NCBI GenBank assembly: GCA_947471745.1
Contig: CANJKZ010001160.1
Span: 353,501-417,500 of the forward strand
Direction: 5' to 3'
DNA: 64,000 nt
From: Closterium sp. Naga37s-1
Taxonomy: Eukaryota > Streptophyta > Zygnematophyceae > Desmidiales > Closteriaceae
Of this stretch, positions 20,932 to 32,190 are shown one piece after another (positions within the stretch are counted from its first letter, which is position 1; each line of letters starts with the position of its first letter). Under the pieces are notes generated by a model that was given only the letters and a program-made list of their open reading frames with translations, was not told the DNA's origin and did no database searches. A program made the translations under genes and the position numbers.

Positions 20932-22815
20932 CTAGACCCGGAACACCGACGCATCGCCAACCTCCCCCGTCCAACGCAGTGTGGGCGAGGTCTCCGGCAA
21001 GGAGACACGGGGCCAGAGGTTGAGCTGGTGCGCAACGTACAGGACTGCAAACGGCCACAGAAAATGGGGGGCAGCCGCATGGATCATGGAGGTACGAGCG
21101 GCCTCCATGACTAAACCAATGCGGCGCTCAGCAACCCCATTCTGCTGCGGAGAGGCCGGAAGCGTGAACGTCTGGCGGATGCCCTCTCCACGACATAAGT
21201 CCCGCAAGAGGTCGGAGGCGAACTCACCACCTCTGTTAGAGTGCAGATGCAGGACAGGAAGGTCCTCACAGAACCGCTCGCGAAGCTGGAGACGGACAGC
21301 GCGGATCCAAGGGATCAAGACATCAGGGACCTCCCCCTTGCTGCGCAAGGGGAAGACCATGGTGTAACGCGAGTATTCGTCAATAACCAGCAGAAAGTAT
21401 CGCTCGCGGCCCTGTCCACGGACGCGGGATGGGCCCCACACGTCTATATGAAGAGTTTGCAAGGGAGTCTCTGTCGGGGGAAATGAGGAGTGAGGAGCGC
21501 CGCGCTGCCGCCCCTCGATGCAAGGAAGACAGAGCGGGGCAGACGAGCGCGGGAGGGCAGGCAGAGACCTGGGAAGACCAGAGACAAGGTAATGGGAGTG
21601 CATGCCATGGAGGCGTGGCAGGGAGGGGTGACCAAGGCGGTAGTGCCAAAGGAGAGTCTGGTGCGACAGGGCGCGACACGAGCAGGGGGGCACCAGCTGA
21701 CTTGAAGCGGATGCAGACGCAACTACCTGAGGAGGCTCAGTAGTCAGTGTGTACAGACTCGACCCAGGCCGACGGGTGAACGTGGCCAGGTGACGGCCCA
21801 TCCGTGCACAAGTGCAGATCGACACACGCTGACCCCTAGGAGTAAAGGTATCAACCATTGCATCCTGGAGGGCAGCGGTACTCACCAAGTTCGTAGAGAA
21901 CGAGGGGAGGTGAAGACCTGAGAGTGAGCCGGACGGAACTGCCGGACACGGGAGAACAGTGGTAGAACGGGCAAGAACTGGACCCCCTGAGGGGCCAGCC
22001 AGTCTGACAGCAACAGGTGCAGGGAGTGGTGTGACTGTGGTACTGTCGCGAAAGAAGTAGCGGGAAGCACCTGAGTCAAGCGTGAAAGTGTGCAAGGCCT
22101 CAGCAAGCGCAGTACCAGAGAGAGCAGACGCACGAGCACCTAGAGCAGCAGCCTCTATACCTGGGCCGGGCGGCACACACAGGTAACAGTCACCCTCAGC
22201 ACTAACAGTCAATGCATACATGGCAGTAATGATAGCGTCATAGTCTAGCGCAAAGACACCCACGCCCTGCCTAAGGAGGTCTAGCCAGCGGGGGAGCTCA
22301 GCCGCGTTGCCAAACTCTGCACGCCAGGTGTCGCTCAGATAGGAAAAGCAGCGGGACTGTGTGTGGCCAGGTGTCCCGCATGTCTGACCAGCCCAATCAC
22401 CTGTGCGAATGACGTACGGGCAGCGAGCACTACTCAAAGACCCCCCACACTGAGCGTACCACTCACGAAGCTGCTGGGGCATAAGGGCCTCGCGCGGACG
22501 CGGCTGCAGCTGCACCAGGCCACCGCCAGAAACTCCCAACTGACTAGCTGCACCGCAACTGCCACTACTGCCGTCGCTACGACACCTACGAGCGTACCAC
22601 TTACGAAGCTGCTGGGGCGTAAGGGTCTCGCTTGGACGTCGCTGCAGCTGCATCTGGCCATCGCCAGGAACTCCCCACCGAACAACTCTAAAGCGACTGC
22701 TTCTGAGACTGCCACCACTCCCACTGCTGCCGCCACCACTCCCACCGCTGCTGTGAAGAGAAGTCATGCGACCAGTAGGGCAACACATAGGGAAGGAAGG
22801 GTGGCGAGGAGGCAC
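20932..22815 (-). pseudogene. RLC-2 gag C-terminus, protease and integrase
   Basis: A 627-codon open frame starting in the Gly/Ser-rich middle of gag, probably at MTSLHSSGG (~22776). In order: two QLRxWYA motifs, a zinc-knuckle-like C-X13-C-X4-H-X4-C, protease TLDSGASRYFFRD, the pre-integrase finger (HYRLGH and CLPC), then the integrase core with HIDVWGP, LHSNRGGEF and PQQNGVAERR. Asp of the central motif is Asn (codon at 21235-21237), which should abolish strand transfer. It ends at a TAG within the VWG block, where sister copies have Trp. Confidence 0.9.
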
Positions 22816-23906
22816 TAGGGTAGGTCGGGGCGGTGCACGGTCAGGGAAGGGCGGCGCGCGGCCAGAGCAGGGCGGCGCGCGGCCAGGGCAGGGCGGCGCG
22901 CGGCCAGAGTAGGGCGGCGCGCGGCCAGAATAGGGCAGTAGCAGGCAGTAGCTCCTAGGGCAGCATCACCTAGGGTTTTTTTTTTTTTTTTTTTTTTTTT
23001 AGGGTTTAGCAGGGCGCGCTGGGCGCTGCAGAGGCGGCTCGCGGGCTGCAGGGGTAGCGCGCGGGCTGCAGGTTGCGTGGAGCAGGCAGGGCAGGGCGCT
23101 GGCGCGGGCAGGGCAGGGCGCTAGCGCTCGCAGGGCAGGGCGCTGGCGCGTGGCGTAGGCAGGGCAGGGCGCTGGCGCGTGGCGCAGGTAGGGCAGGGCG
23201 CTGGCGCGTAGCGCAGGTAGGGCAGGGCACGTGGCACAGGCAGCGCGCGCACGGGCAGGGCGGCGCTGGGCAGCAGAGGGGCGCCACGTATGGGCTGTAG
23301 CAAGGCGTGACGCGCGGGGCTGTAGGGTGCGACGCCCGGGCTGCAGGGCGCGACGCACGGGCAGCAGTGGGGCACGACGCGTGGGCTGCAGCAGGACGCG
23401 ACGCGCGGGGCAGCAGGGCGCAATGCGCGGGCTGCAGCAGAGCGCGACGCGTGGGGCAGCAGAGCGCGACGCGCGGGCTGTAGCAGGGCGCGACGCGCGG
23501 GGCAGCAGAGCGCGACGCACGGGCTGCCGTAGGGCGCGACGTGCAGGGCAGCAGGGCGCTATGCGCGGGGTGCAGCAGAGCGCGACGCGCGGGATAGCAG
23601 AGCGCGAAGCGCGGGCTGCAGCAGGGCGTGCGCGAGGCAGCGTGACGCGGGGCAGGGCAGGGCGTGCGCGAGGCAGCGTGACGCGGGGCAGGGCAGGGCG
23701 TGCGCGAGGCAGCGCGACGCGGGGCAGGGCAGGGCGTGCGCGGGGCAGCGCGACGCAGGGCAGGGCGTACATGGGCAGTGTGATGCAAGGAAGAGCACGG
23801 CAGGCCGCGCGCTGACGGCGCAGCGCAGGACAGTGCGTGGGGTAACGCGGTAACCGCAGTCGGTCACTAGGTAATGGTGGGCCCGAAAAAAAAACGGTCC
23901 TACGGA
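22816..23906 (-). repeat. RLC-2 GC-rich leader arrays
   Basis: The stretch between primer site and coding region consists of several GC-rich tandem arrays: ~20-bp units with GGCGGCGCGCGGCCAGAG (22850-22935), a 25-T run (22976-23000) flanked by AGGGTTT, ~30-bp units with GGGCAGGGCGCTGGCGCG (23075-23230), ~27-bp units with GCGCGACGCGCGGGCTGCAG (23280-23620) and 36-bp units (23630-23760). No gag start is present. Confidence 0.85.
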
Positions 23907-23924
23907 CCTACTGCTCTAAAACCA
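23907..23924 (-). other. RLC-2 primer binding site
   Basis: The minus strand reads TGGTTTTAGAGCAGTAGG directly after the 5' LTR, similar to the initiator-tRNA-Met complement. Confidence 0.75.
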
Positions 23925-24054
23925 TGTCAAGAACTAACAGCAGGGATGAATGAACTAGCAGCAGGATGGGTACAAGTACTAGCCCTAATTGGGTTGTACC
24001 CCATATGGGCTACCCCACTACAGCCTACACAACATGTAGCATATGAGTTTGACA
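23925..24054 (-). repeat. RLC-2 5' LTR (130 bp)
   Basis: Pairs with 16791-16920 and is followed by the duplicated GCGGG at 24055-24059. Confidence 0.96.
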
Positions 24055-24116
24055 GCGGGATCCCGTTTCGAACCTGTTCCCGCTCTTTTCACTTCAGATG
24101 TTTCTGCCTGCATCGG
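24055..24116 (-). repeat. RLC-1 5' LTR, outer remnant
   Basis: Begins with the target-site copy GCGGG and aligns with 12131-12195 (GTTCCCGCTCTTTTCACTTC is exact). Similarity stops near 24116, so the end of this LTR is lost or replaced. Confidence 0.8.
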
Positions 24117-24689
24117 TCTTGTTCAAACTCTTTTTCACGATTACCTTGTTCATATAAATATATTGCCGTATGAATGGTCGTTTCGGATGTCACAATGTGT
24201 GAAAAAATATTTTGGCCACAAAAGCGTTCATTGCCTTCATCCCCCAAAATCCGTCAGGTGGAAATTACAAAAAAAAACACATGAAAAGAATGGGTGAGCT
24301 TATAATCGGATAATTTTTATAAGCCTATGGGCTTATTAAAGAATAAACATGGCATATTGAATCTTTAAAATGACAGCGTAGAGTTCATAACGTCTGCTTC
24401 GATCGAGGCACAATCAAAACACGGTGTTATAAAAATTTTCGCGAACATGCCACATTTAGTACGAATTTTTACTAGCACGTGTTGCATTGCAAGAACGACA
24501 GCAATGTTTGTCATTGTCAGTCGCTGGCGTGGATCTGCCACGATTGCTAGTGAGTTAGCAATGTAGCAACAGTTGGTTGTGCATGGGTTTCGCCCGCCAA
24601 TTTCAATTTCACTAGGCGAGCTAGTGGCGATTTTGTTAGCTGGGACCCTGCGTCCCCACTTTTCTTTTCATCATGCATATTGCGTCCTT
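24117..24689. other. spacer, nothing recognised
   Basis: AT-richer DNA between RLC-1 and RLC-3. No gene, LTR end or repeat was recognised. Confidence 0.5.
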
Positions 24690-27305
24690 CCAGGTTGCTG
24701 CATCTGGTTAGGTAGCTGCGTTGTGCTCGTATCAGTTGCTCACTCATCCGTCGCTCCTAAGGCACCACTAAGGTACAACTATCCTCCCCCCCCTCCCCTC
24801 TTTCTCACTGCCAATCATCCACTCGCTCCCTTGCCCCCGCTTCTTGCCCCGTCTGGTGTGTCGCATGTCACTCCTCTTCCCTTGGTTGGGCATGTGGGGG
24901 AGTTTGCTCATTCTCGAGGTCCGGTACGTGGGGGTGCAGCTCTAATGTCGGCACCTTTGCTGCACCCCCCCTCCCCGATCTCCCGACCCCTCCCTTGTGG
25001 TGGACTCCGTGGGTGCTGCCGCTGTGGGTGCTAGTTGTGGGAGTGCTGCTTTTGTGGGTGCTACCTCTGGTGGTGATGGTTCTGGGGGTGTTTCCGCATG
25101 AGGTACTGGTACTGGGGGTGTCAAGGGTGTGGGACGTGGCGCCGCAACAGCGGCAGCAACCATCATTGTCGCCTGCCTTTGCACATCGCCTTGGTCTTTC
25201 TGATGGCTTGACAGACTGACCACCCGCTCCTTCCCCACCATCTCTCCCAGTGTACGTTCCCACGTTTCCTCCCTCGATCTCGTCTCCGGCTCATCTTCCT
25301 CCGTGCTTACACTTGTCTCCTCCTCGCTCTCCTGACCCGACTCCTTGCTCCCACCACTGGGTTCGTCTTCCCTCCCGTGCTTGCCACGTGTTCCCCTTCG
25401 TAGTGTCCACCCTATGCTCCTCCGTTTTCGTGTCACTTGTGCTCCGCTACCCTCTGTTCTCCCTTCGCCTCCTCCTTCATTCCTTTATGTATTCTCTCCC
25501 ACGTTCTATGAATCTCTCCATCCCACTCACCTAAGATCTCCTGTGTCCTTTCGTCCCTCATTACCGACCGCACTGCTCCTCCTCAGTCTGTCTCTGCAAT
25601 TTTCGCTACTGTCGCCGACTTTACCTCCACCCACCGCTTTGACCACACCACGGATTTGGTCGCTGATCTTTCTTATCCTCCGTCTGTCAGGGGTGCTCCT
25701 GACCTTGGCAGTGACGTCCTAGAGGACAAAAGGTTCAAGCTGGCTTTCCTTGCGGTCGTTGTTCCTCATCTCTGCGCCATGTTGCTAGCCCCTTAGGGTG
25801 ACCTAGATGCGCTTGACATTCTGACCCCTTGCACCTACTCTGAGGCAGTCTCGAGACCCTGGGACTCTCTGTAGATAGCAACTATGGATACAAAAATGGC
25901 ATCTTGGAGGTCCAGAAGCACCAATGTCGATGCAATTTCCCCTCCTGTGACAAACCGAGTCGATGGCATGTGAATCTTTAAAGTGAAGCGACCGCCTGAA
26001 GAGCCGTCTGCTAGCCCCTGAGGTTGACCCAAATGCTCTTGACATCCTTGCCCCTTGCACCTACTCTGAGGCAGTCTCAAGACCCTGGAACTCTTTGTGG
26101 ATAGCAGCCATGGATACATTGATGGCATCTTGGAGGTCCAGAAGCACCTATGCCGACGTAGTTCCCCCTTCTGTGGCGAGCAAAGTCAATGTCATGTGGA
26201 TCTTCAAGGTGAATTGACCACCCGGAGAGTCATATGGCTTCAGTGGGTCCTTTCCTCTAGGGACCAAGTGGATTCAACCTCCAGTCTATGGTATGCGTCA
26301 GGATCCTCGTGAGTGGCATGATATACTGCGCACTACTCGAGATGACCTCCGCTTCTTCCCATCCTCTCTCTTCATTTGCTCTGGCTCCACTCCGTTCTAC
26401 AATTAGTCTACGTCTGTTGCTTAGTCTTTACTACTCCAGGCAGAGCTGCAGTGGCCTTAAGAAGGTCCGAGGTGTTAAGGAGACACACTTGCACTTACTT
26501 AGGTGAGCTGCGGCGCTATCTTGGCCTACAGATCATTAGGGGCAGAACAACACGCACCATCACTCTCGCTCGATCACACATGGTGCAGCAGATCCTCCAA
26601 CTCTTTAGCCATCAGTTCTCCTCTGAAATGCCCACTCCTCTGCCTATTGGTCATATGCTTACGACCCTGTCTCTGACGAGCCTATTGAACTGGTGGGGTG
26701 CCTCATGTACCTGATGACATGCACTCACCCACTCGTGTATCCTCTCAGCATCCTTGCTCGCTTTGTTGCGCCTGGGAGACACCAACCTGAGCATTGGTCG
26801 GCTCTAAGTGGGCACTATGCTATATGGATAGCACATAAGGCATGGGGCTTGTGCTCGGTGGACGACACGTAGTTGCACTAATGTAACACACTAACGCATC
26901 GTGGGCAGAAAACGTTGATACTCTCAGGTCCTCTCAGGGCTATTCAGTCTTGGCACTGGAGCTCTCTCATGGAGATGCACTCGCTCGTTATTGGTGGCAT
27001 AGTCCAGCTATGAGGCAGAAATCTAGGATGGTGACGTTGTTGCGCAGGAGCTCCGCTGGCTGACGTTCTTGCTTACTGAATTAGGTGAGTTGCCTAGCTC
27101 AGCCCTGGTTCTGTTCGCTGATAGCATCACCATTATCCTCCTGTGCTAGAAGCCTCGACTAGAGGGTAGGGCGAAGCACATCCAAATGAGGTACTTTCTG
27201 CTGCATGAGAAGCAACAGCGCGGCCAACCCTGTTAATATCTTCACCAAGGCGCTCCCTCCTTGTGATCAGTTCTTGCGGAGGCTTGCACACCTTCATGGT
27301 GGACT
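24690..27305 (+). mobile_element. RLC-3, decayed Ty1/copia relic
   Basis: Plus-strand remnant of the short-LTR family. It starts in the protease/pre-integrase spacer (homologous to 27655-27720), jumps over the integrase to the proline-rich linker start (~24780), then runs through glycine-rich DNA (24990-25130), the pre-RT block (LGSDVLEDKRFK, ~25700), RT (YLGLQIIRGR, SHMVQQIL) and RNase H, ending at NIFTKALPPCDQF (~27230-27300). Stops and frameshifts are frequent. No LTR, primer site or polypurine tract remains. Confidence 0.8.
25787..26230 (+). repeat. 222-bp imperfect tandem duplication in RLC-3
   Basis: Two direct copies (25787-26008 and 26009-26230) both begin GCTAGCCCCT and contain TACTCTGAGGCAGTCTC and GGCATCTTGGAGGTCCAGAA. 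The unit covers the start of the RT domain, so that block occurs twice. Confidence 0.85.
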
Positions 27306-27329
27306 CATGCACGTCTTGCTGCTTTTTCC

Positions 27330-28680
27330 GCGACTGCACCATAGTCACAACGCTCACAACGCCTGTCCCTGTCACCCTGGAAGACCCCTCCTTTGACCCA
27401 GTCATTGCACGTGGCTCCACTATTCTCCCGTGTTAGGCAACCCATTCTAGCTTCCTCACTGTTCTCCACCTCCCCTCGTTCGCTACAAACTTGGTGAGTA
27501 CCGATCACCTCCAGGATCTGTTAGTCAAAACCACCACTCCTGGAGGCGAGCGTGTGGCGATCTATACGGACACAGTGACTGGCGACCACCTCGCCACGTT
27601 CACTCGGAGGCCTGGGTCTGGCCTGTACATTGCACATTGAATCTGCACCGGTAGCCGCGTCTAGTCAGGTAGCTGCGTCGTGCTCGAGTAGGGTACTCAC
27701 GCATCCTTCCCTCTTCTTGCACCACCGTCTTGGTCACCCCTCCCTGCCGCACCTCCGCATCATGCACTGTCATCTCCTTATCTCTGGACTCCCCAAGTCC
27801 CTGCACCCATTCCAGCGGTCGTTGGCGCCGCCGTGCACACCCTACGTCGAGGGGCGGTGACGCGCCGCTCCTCACTCCTCCTCGTTTCCTCCAACCACTG
27901 CTCCTCTGCAGACGCTACAAATGGATGTGTGGGGCCCTGCCCCCGTCTCTGGGCCACACCGGGAGCGCTACTTTCTGCTGGTCGTTAAGGACTTCACGCG
28001 CTACACCACCGTGTTTCCCTTGCAGCTTAAAGGAGACGTTCGTGCTGTTTTTATCCCTTGGATCCGCACTGTTTGTCGCCAATTGAGCGCATGGTTCCGC
28101 CAGGACCTCCTAGTGCTCCGTCTGCACCTTGATCGTGGAGGTAAGTTTTCCTCTCGTCTCTTGAGGACTTCTATCGCAAGGAAGGCATCACCCAGTTGTT
28201 CACACTTCCGGCCTCTCCACAACAGAATGGGATCGCTGAGCACTGCATTGGCTTGATCATGCAAGTTACTCACACCTCCATGATCCATGCGACTACTCCC
28301 CATTTTCTGTGGCCGTTTGCGATCCAATACGCCGTGCATCAGCGCAACCTCTGGCCCCGTGTCTCACAACCAGAGACATCGCCTACCCTGCTTTGGACAG
28401 GGGAGGTTGGGGATGCGTCTGCATTCCGGGTCTGGGGTTTGCTTGCCCTTGTCCGCGTTTCTACTGCGGGCAAGCTCTCTCCTTGCACAATTTGCTACGT
28501 CTTCGTTGGCTTTCCTCACAACGCGCCACCCTTGCAGGTTTACCACCTGGTCACGCACCGAGTCTTGTCCTCCCGCGACGCCACCTTTGACGAGTCGGTC
28601 TGCTACTACCGTCCCTTCCACCACCGCAGTTCCCCAGTCCCCCCCCCCCACCCCTCTTCCTGGTTCTAGGTTAACCCCCG
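27330..28680 (+). pseudogene. RLC-4 protease end and integrase
   Basis: The reading passes through LHLPSFATNLVS, the pre-integrase finger (HHRLGHPSLPHL and CTPYVEG), and the integrase core with MDVWGPAPV and LHLDRGGKF. It then shifts frame near 28190 to PQQNGIAEHC and the VGDASAFRVWG block. The three acidic positions D, D and E survive, but stops at ~27437 and ~27640 and the frameshift break the gene. Confidence 0.85.
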
Positions 28681-28689
28681 GTAGACCCG

Positions 28690-29510
28690 CTTCCCCCCCC
28701 TTCGCGTCCTGCTCCCTCAGGTGTGTCTAAGGTCACATCTCCCCCCTTGGTTGAGCCTGTGGAGGTCTCCTCAGACCCCGCTGGCCCGGCTGATGGGGGT
28801 GACCTTGCTTCTGATGACACGGTGGTCTCTCGCCATTCTCCACGCTTGGAGACACCTCTTGGTTTCCCGCCTCGACCATCTTCGCCGCCTCTACAGCCTG
28901 TCGCTGTAGACTCTGGTGCGGTTGGGGGTGGTGACGCCAGAGGTGCGGGCTTTGAGGGTGCTTGTCCTGGAAGTGGTGACTCCGGAGGTGCTGGTTCGGG
29001 GGGTGCTGCTTCTGGGGGTGCTGATCATGGGGGTGTTGAGCGTTCTAGTGGTGGTGGAGGCGAGTGTACTACTGCTGTTGGCACTGCGGGTGCGTTGCGC
29101 CCTTTGCCACGATGGCCCTTGTTCTTGGAGCAGCAGCAATCGTCGCAGCCGCTTCCTGGGTCAGTTGCTGGAGGTTCTGGGGGTGCTGGAGCTGGAGGTG
29201 CTAGAGTTTCTGATACTGAAGTTGCTGGAGCTCGAGGTGCTAGAGGTTCTAATCCTGGAGGTGCGGGGGCTGGAGGTGCTGGTGGTTTGGTGCTAGAGGC
29301 TCTGGAGCTGGAGGTGGTGGAGGTTCTAGAGTTGGAGGTGCTGGAGCTGGAGGTGCTGGTAATTTTGGTGCTGGAGGTGCTGGAGTTGAAGGTGCTGGTG
29401 GTTCTGGTGCTGGAGGTGCTGGTGCTAGAGGTGCTGGTGGATCTGGTGCTTGAGGTTATGGAGCTGGAGGTTCAGGGGGTGCTGCGCAGCAGTGGCTGTG
29501 GCGACCGTTC
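28690..29510 (+). pseudogene. RLC-4 integrase-RT linker
   Basis: Begins VSKVTSPPLVEPVEVSSD, then runs into GGTGCTGGAGGTGCTGGAGCT-type repeats that encode Gly/Ala in one frame and Leu/Glu/Val in another. A frame slip occurs around 29290. Confidence 0.7.
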
Positions 29511-29819
29511 TTCTAGGAGCAGCCGCAGTCGTCGCTGCTACCACATGGCTCGGCACTTCACCAGGTTCTTCGACTTCAGTATGACTCAGCACAGCCGCTT
29601 GTTGCTGGTCTTACTCCTCTCCTGTATCCACCAACATGCCCGTCTCAGACACAGTTACCGCCTGACTCCCCAATGCCTGCTTCTTCTCGTTACACTGGGT
29701 TGGTAGACTCTCTGACTGAGCGTCGAGAGCCTGCGTCGCGTCCTGGCTCACCTGCTGCTCGTAAACCTCGTGCTCGCCGTGTTCGTCCTCCACCTGTCCC
29801 CGGCACTCACGTCATGACC

Positions 29820-31690
29820 CTTCGTCCTTCCTCTGTTCCATAGCGGATGGTCATGATGCTAGTCTGACTGTCATTCGTTGTCTGGTCACACTTGTCATTG
29901 ACCCTTCCTTTAAGTCTGCTGCTGCGTCTGCTTTAGTCACTGAGCTCGTTGACTTTGCTGCTTCGTGCCACCTTAATTGCTTCGCGAGTCTTGTTTCTGA
30001 CTCAGACTCTACATGTCTTCCATCCCTTGAGGGTGAGTTTGCCCTTGGCTATGACGTCCTTGAGGACAAGCTGTTTGAGCTTGAGTGCCTCGCGACTGCT
30101 GTACCTCATCTCCCTGCCATGCTGCTTGCCCCTGAGGGAGACCCGGACGCACTGGATATCCCGACCCCGCGCTCTTACGTAGAGGCGATCACGGGTCAGT
30201 ACTCCTCTAAGTGGTAGACAGCCATGAACGCAGAGATGGCATCCTTGAAGTCCACAGGCACCTACGTCGACGCAGTTCCTCGTCCTGGGGCGATCATAGG
30301 CGATGTCATATGGATTTCCAGGGTAAAGCGGCCGCCGTGTTCTCCGTCTGTCAACGTCAAGGGGTCGACTTCTTCCAGACCTTCTCCCCCACCCCAAAGA
30401 TGACTACTTTTTGGGTGCTACTGCACGTTGCAGCACAGCGTGACCACGGGCTACACTCCCTCGACTTCTCGACAGCTTTCATGTAGGCCAGCCTTCACGA
30501 GGAGATCTGGCTACGCCGCCCACCTGGCTTCACTGGGTCGTTTCTTGAGGGTACCCAGTGGAGCCTCCAGCGGCCAGTCTACAGTCTCCGTCAGGCACCC
30601 TGTTTGTGGCACAACACACTGAGGATGACACTTGCAGCTCTTGGCTTTGCTCCTTTGACTGCTGACCCGTCACTATTTCTGTGCACCGACCCTTCTCTGC
30701 CACCGTTCTACATTCTCGTGTACGTCGACAACCTGGTCTTTGTGACTGTTGATAGTGAGGCACTGGCCATTGTGAAGGCGGAACTGCAGAAAAGACACAA
30801 CAGCACTGACCTGGGTGAGCTGCGGAGCTATCTTGGCTTGCATATCACCCTGGACAGAGCAGCGCACACCATCACACTGACACAGTCACACATGGTGCAA
30901 CAGGTCCTTCAGCGCTTCCGCTGTCAGTTCTCCTCGCCACAACCCACTTCTCTGCCTACGGAACACTCGCTCTCTGCTCCACGAGTCTGTAGAGCTGAAT
31001 GGTCCATATGCCGAGCTTTTGGTTTGCCTCATGTACCTGATAACTTGCACGGGGCGTTATCTCACATTACCTCTCAGCATCCTAGCATGCTGCATTGCGC
31101 CCGGGAGACACTGCCCTGAGCACTGACGGGCTGCTATGAGGGTGCTGCGTTACTTGGACAGTACATCAGGCATGGGGCTTGTGCTTGGAGGACGAGGCCG
31201 AGTTGTGCTCACAGGGCACTCGAACGCTTCTTTGGAAGACGACCAGGAGACTCAGTGATCGTCACAGGGTTACACTTTCAGTCTCGGCACTGGTTCTGTC
31301 TCATGGAGGTCCACTCGCTTGTCTTCTGTGCTTAGCTCCATCTAAGGATAAGATCTACGCTTGGGCTAAGGCTGCGCAGGAGTTACGCTGGCTGATCTAC
31401 TTGCTGGCCGACTTGGGTGAGCGGCTTCGTCTCCTCCAGTTCTGTACGTCGACAACAAGGCCATGATTTCCTTGTATCAAGAGCACATACTAGAGCACAA
31501 AACGAAGTACATTGCTCTTCGTTACTTTTTGCACGAGAGTTACAGCAGCGTGGTCAACTTCATCTTGCTTACGCGGCCTCCCAGGCCATCACCAATATCT
31601 TCACCAAGGCCCTAGGGTCTGGTGATCATCAGCGTTTCTGTACTGCTCTATGCCTTGTGCCTACTCTGCCTCACTTGCTTGTCTCTTGAC
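29820..31690 (+). pseudogene. RLC-4 reverse transcriptase and RNase H
   Basis: Contains the pre-RT block (EGEFALGYDVLEDK), PTPRSYVEAI, and VDFFQTFSPTPKMTTFWVLLHVA. The catalytic motif reads YVDNLVF instead of YVDDLVF (~30722), so the second Asp is lost. LGELRSYLGLHI, SHMVQQVLQRF, and RNase H fragments ending NIFTKALGSGDHQRF follow. Stops at 30214, 30484 and ~31120 among others. Confidence 0.85.
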
Positions 31691-31984
31691 GTTACCTTGT
31701 ACTTTGATATATATATATATACCTGCATGTTAGCTATTGCTAGGTTGTGATCAGTGTATTGCTTTTGTTGCAATGATTTTGCATATGGACTGGCCTTGTG
31801 GCCACTTGCTTGTGCTTAGACTGTGTTGTGATCTTGAGATCCACTCTGAGCTTGTTTAGTTGCTTCTCTTGACTTGTCTTGTGACTGTTTGTTGTTCCCT
31901 ACTTAGCCTATGGGGTTGTGTCAAAATTATAACTATGATGTCTAGGCTATAGTAGGGCATGCACTATGTGGTACAGCTAAAGGT

Positions 31985-32190
31985 GTAAACGAATACCACG
32001 CTATTTGTATTCGTAACCGCTATTAGACGAATATCAAATAAATTGATATATTATTCAAATTTTCCGGTTATTCGAAACTATTCAGGTTACCGTTATTCAA
32101 ATTTTCTGGTTATTCGAAGGTCGATTATTCGGTATTTGATATGTTATTTGTAACTATTCGTTTTGATATTCGGTTCTATTCATGTGACTA
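31985..32190 (+). repeat. hAT subterminal TATTCG-type motifs
   Basis: At least eight TATTCG or CGAATA words in both orientations, including two TTATTCGAA boxes near 32070 and 32110. Confidence 0.7.

Larger units (their letters stand above)
16791..24054 (-). mobile_element. RLC-2, Ty1/copia element nested in RLC-1 LTR
   Basis: A 7264-bp minus-strand element bounded by 130-bp LTRs and a perfect 5-bp duplication GCGGG (16786-16790 and 24055-24059). The LTRs differ at 5 of 130 positions. It carries protease, integrase, RT and RNase H. The first ~250 codons of gag are missing, replaced or separated by a GC-rich repeat leader. Many stops and frameshifts occur, and the second catalytic Asp of integrase is Asn. 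It is non-autonomous. Confidence 0.96.
27310..31978 (+). mobile_element. RLC-4, decayed Ty1/copia relic
   Basis: Plus-strand remnant starting inside the protease (FRDCTIVTTL, ~27330), directly after the end of RLC-3, so 5' LTR and gag are missing. Pre-integrase finger, integrase, linker, RT, RNase H and the 3' non-coding block follow. A polypurine tract (CCTATGGGGTTG) ends at 31918 and the 3' LTR starts TGTCAAAATTATAAC at 31919. Only 60 bp of LTR remain before the hAT sequence. Confidence 0.87.

Noticed and set aside
22999-23815. Pro/Ala/Arg-rich frames of ~200-260 codons in the RLC-2 leader
   Set aside because: GC-rich tandem repeats between primer site and coding region. Frames are open on both strands because stop codons are rare in such sequence.
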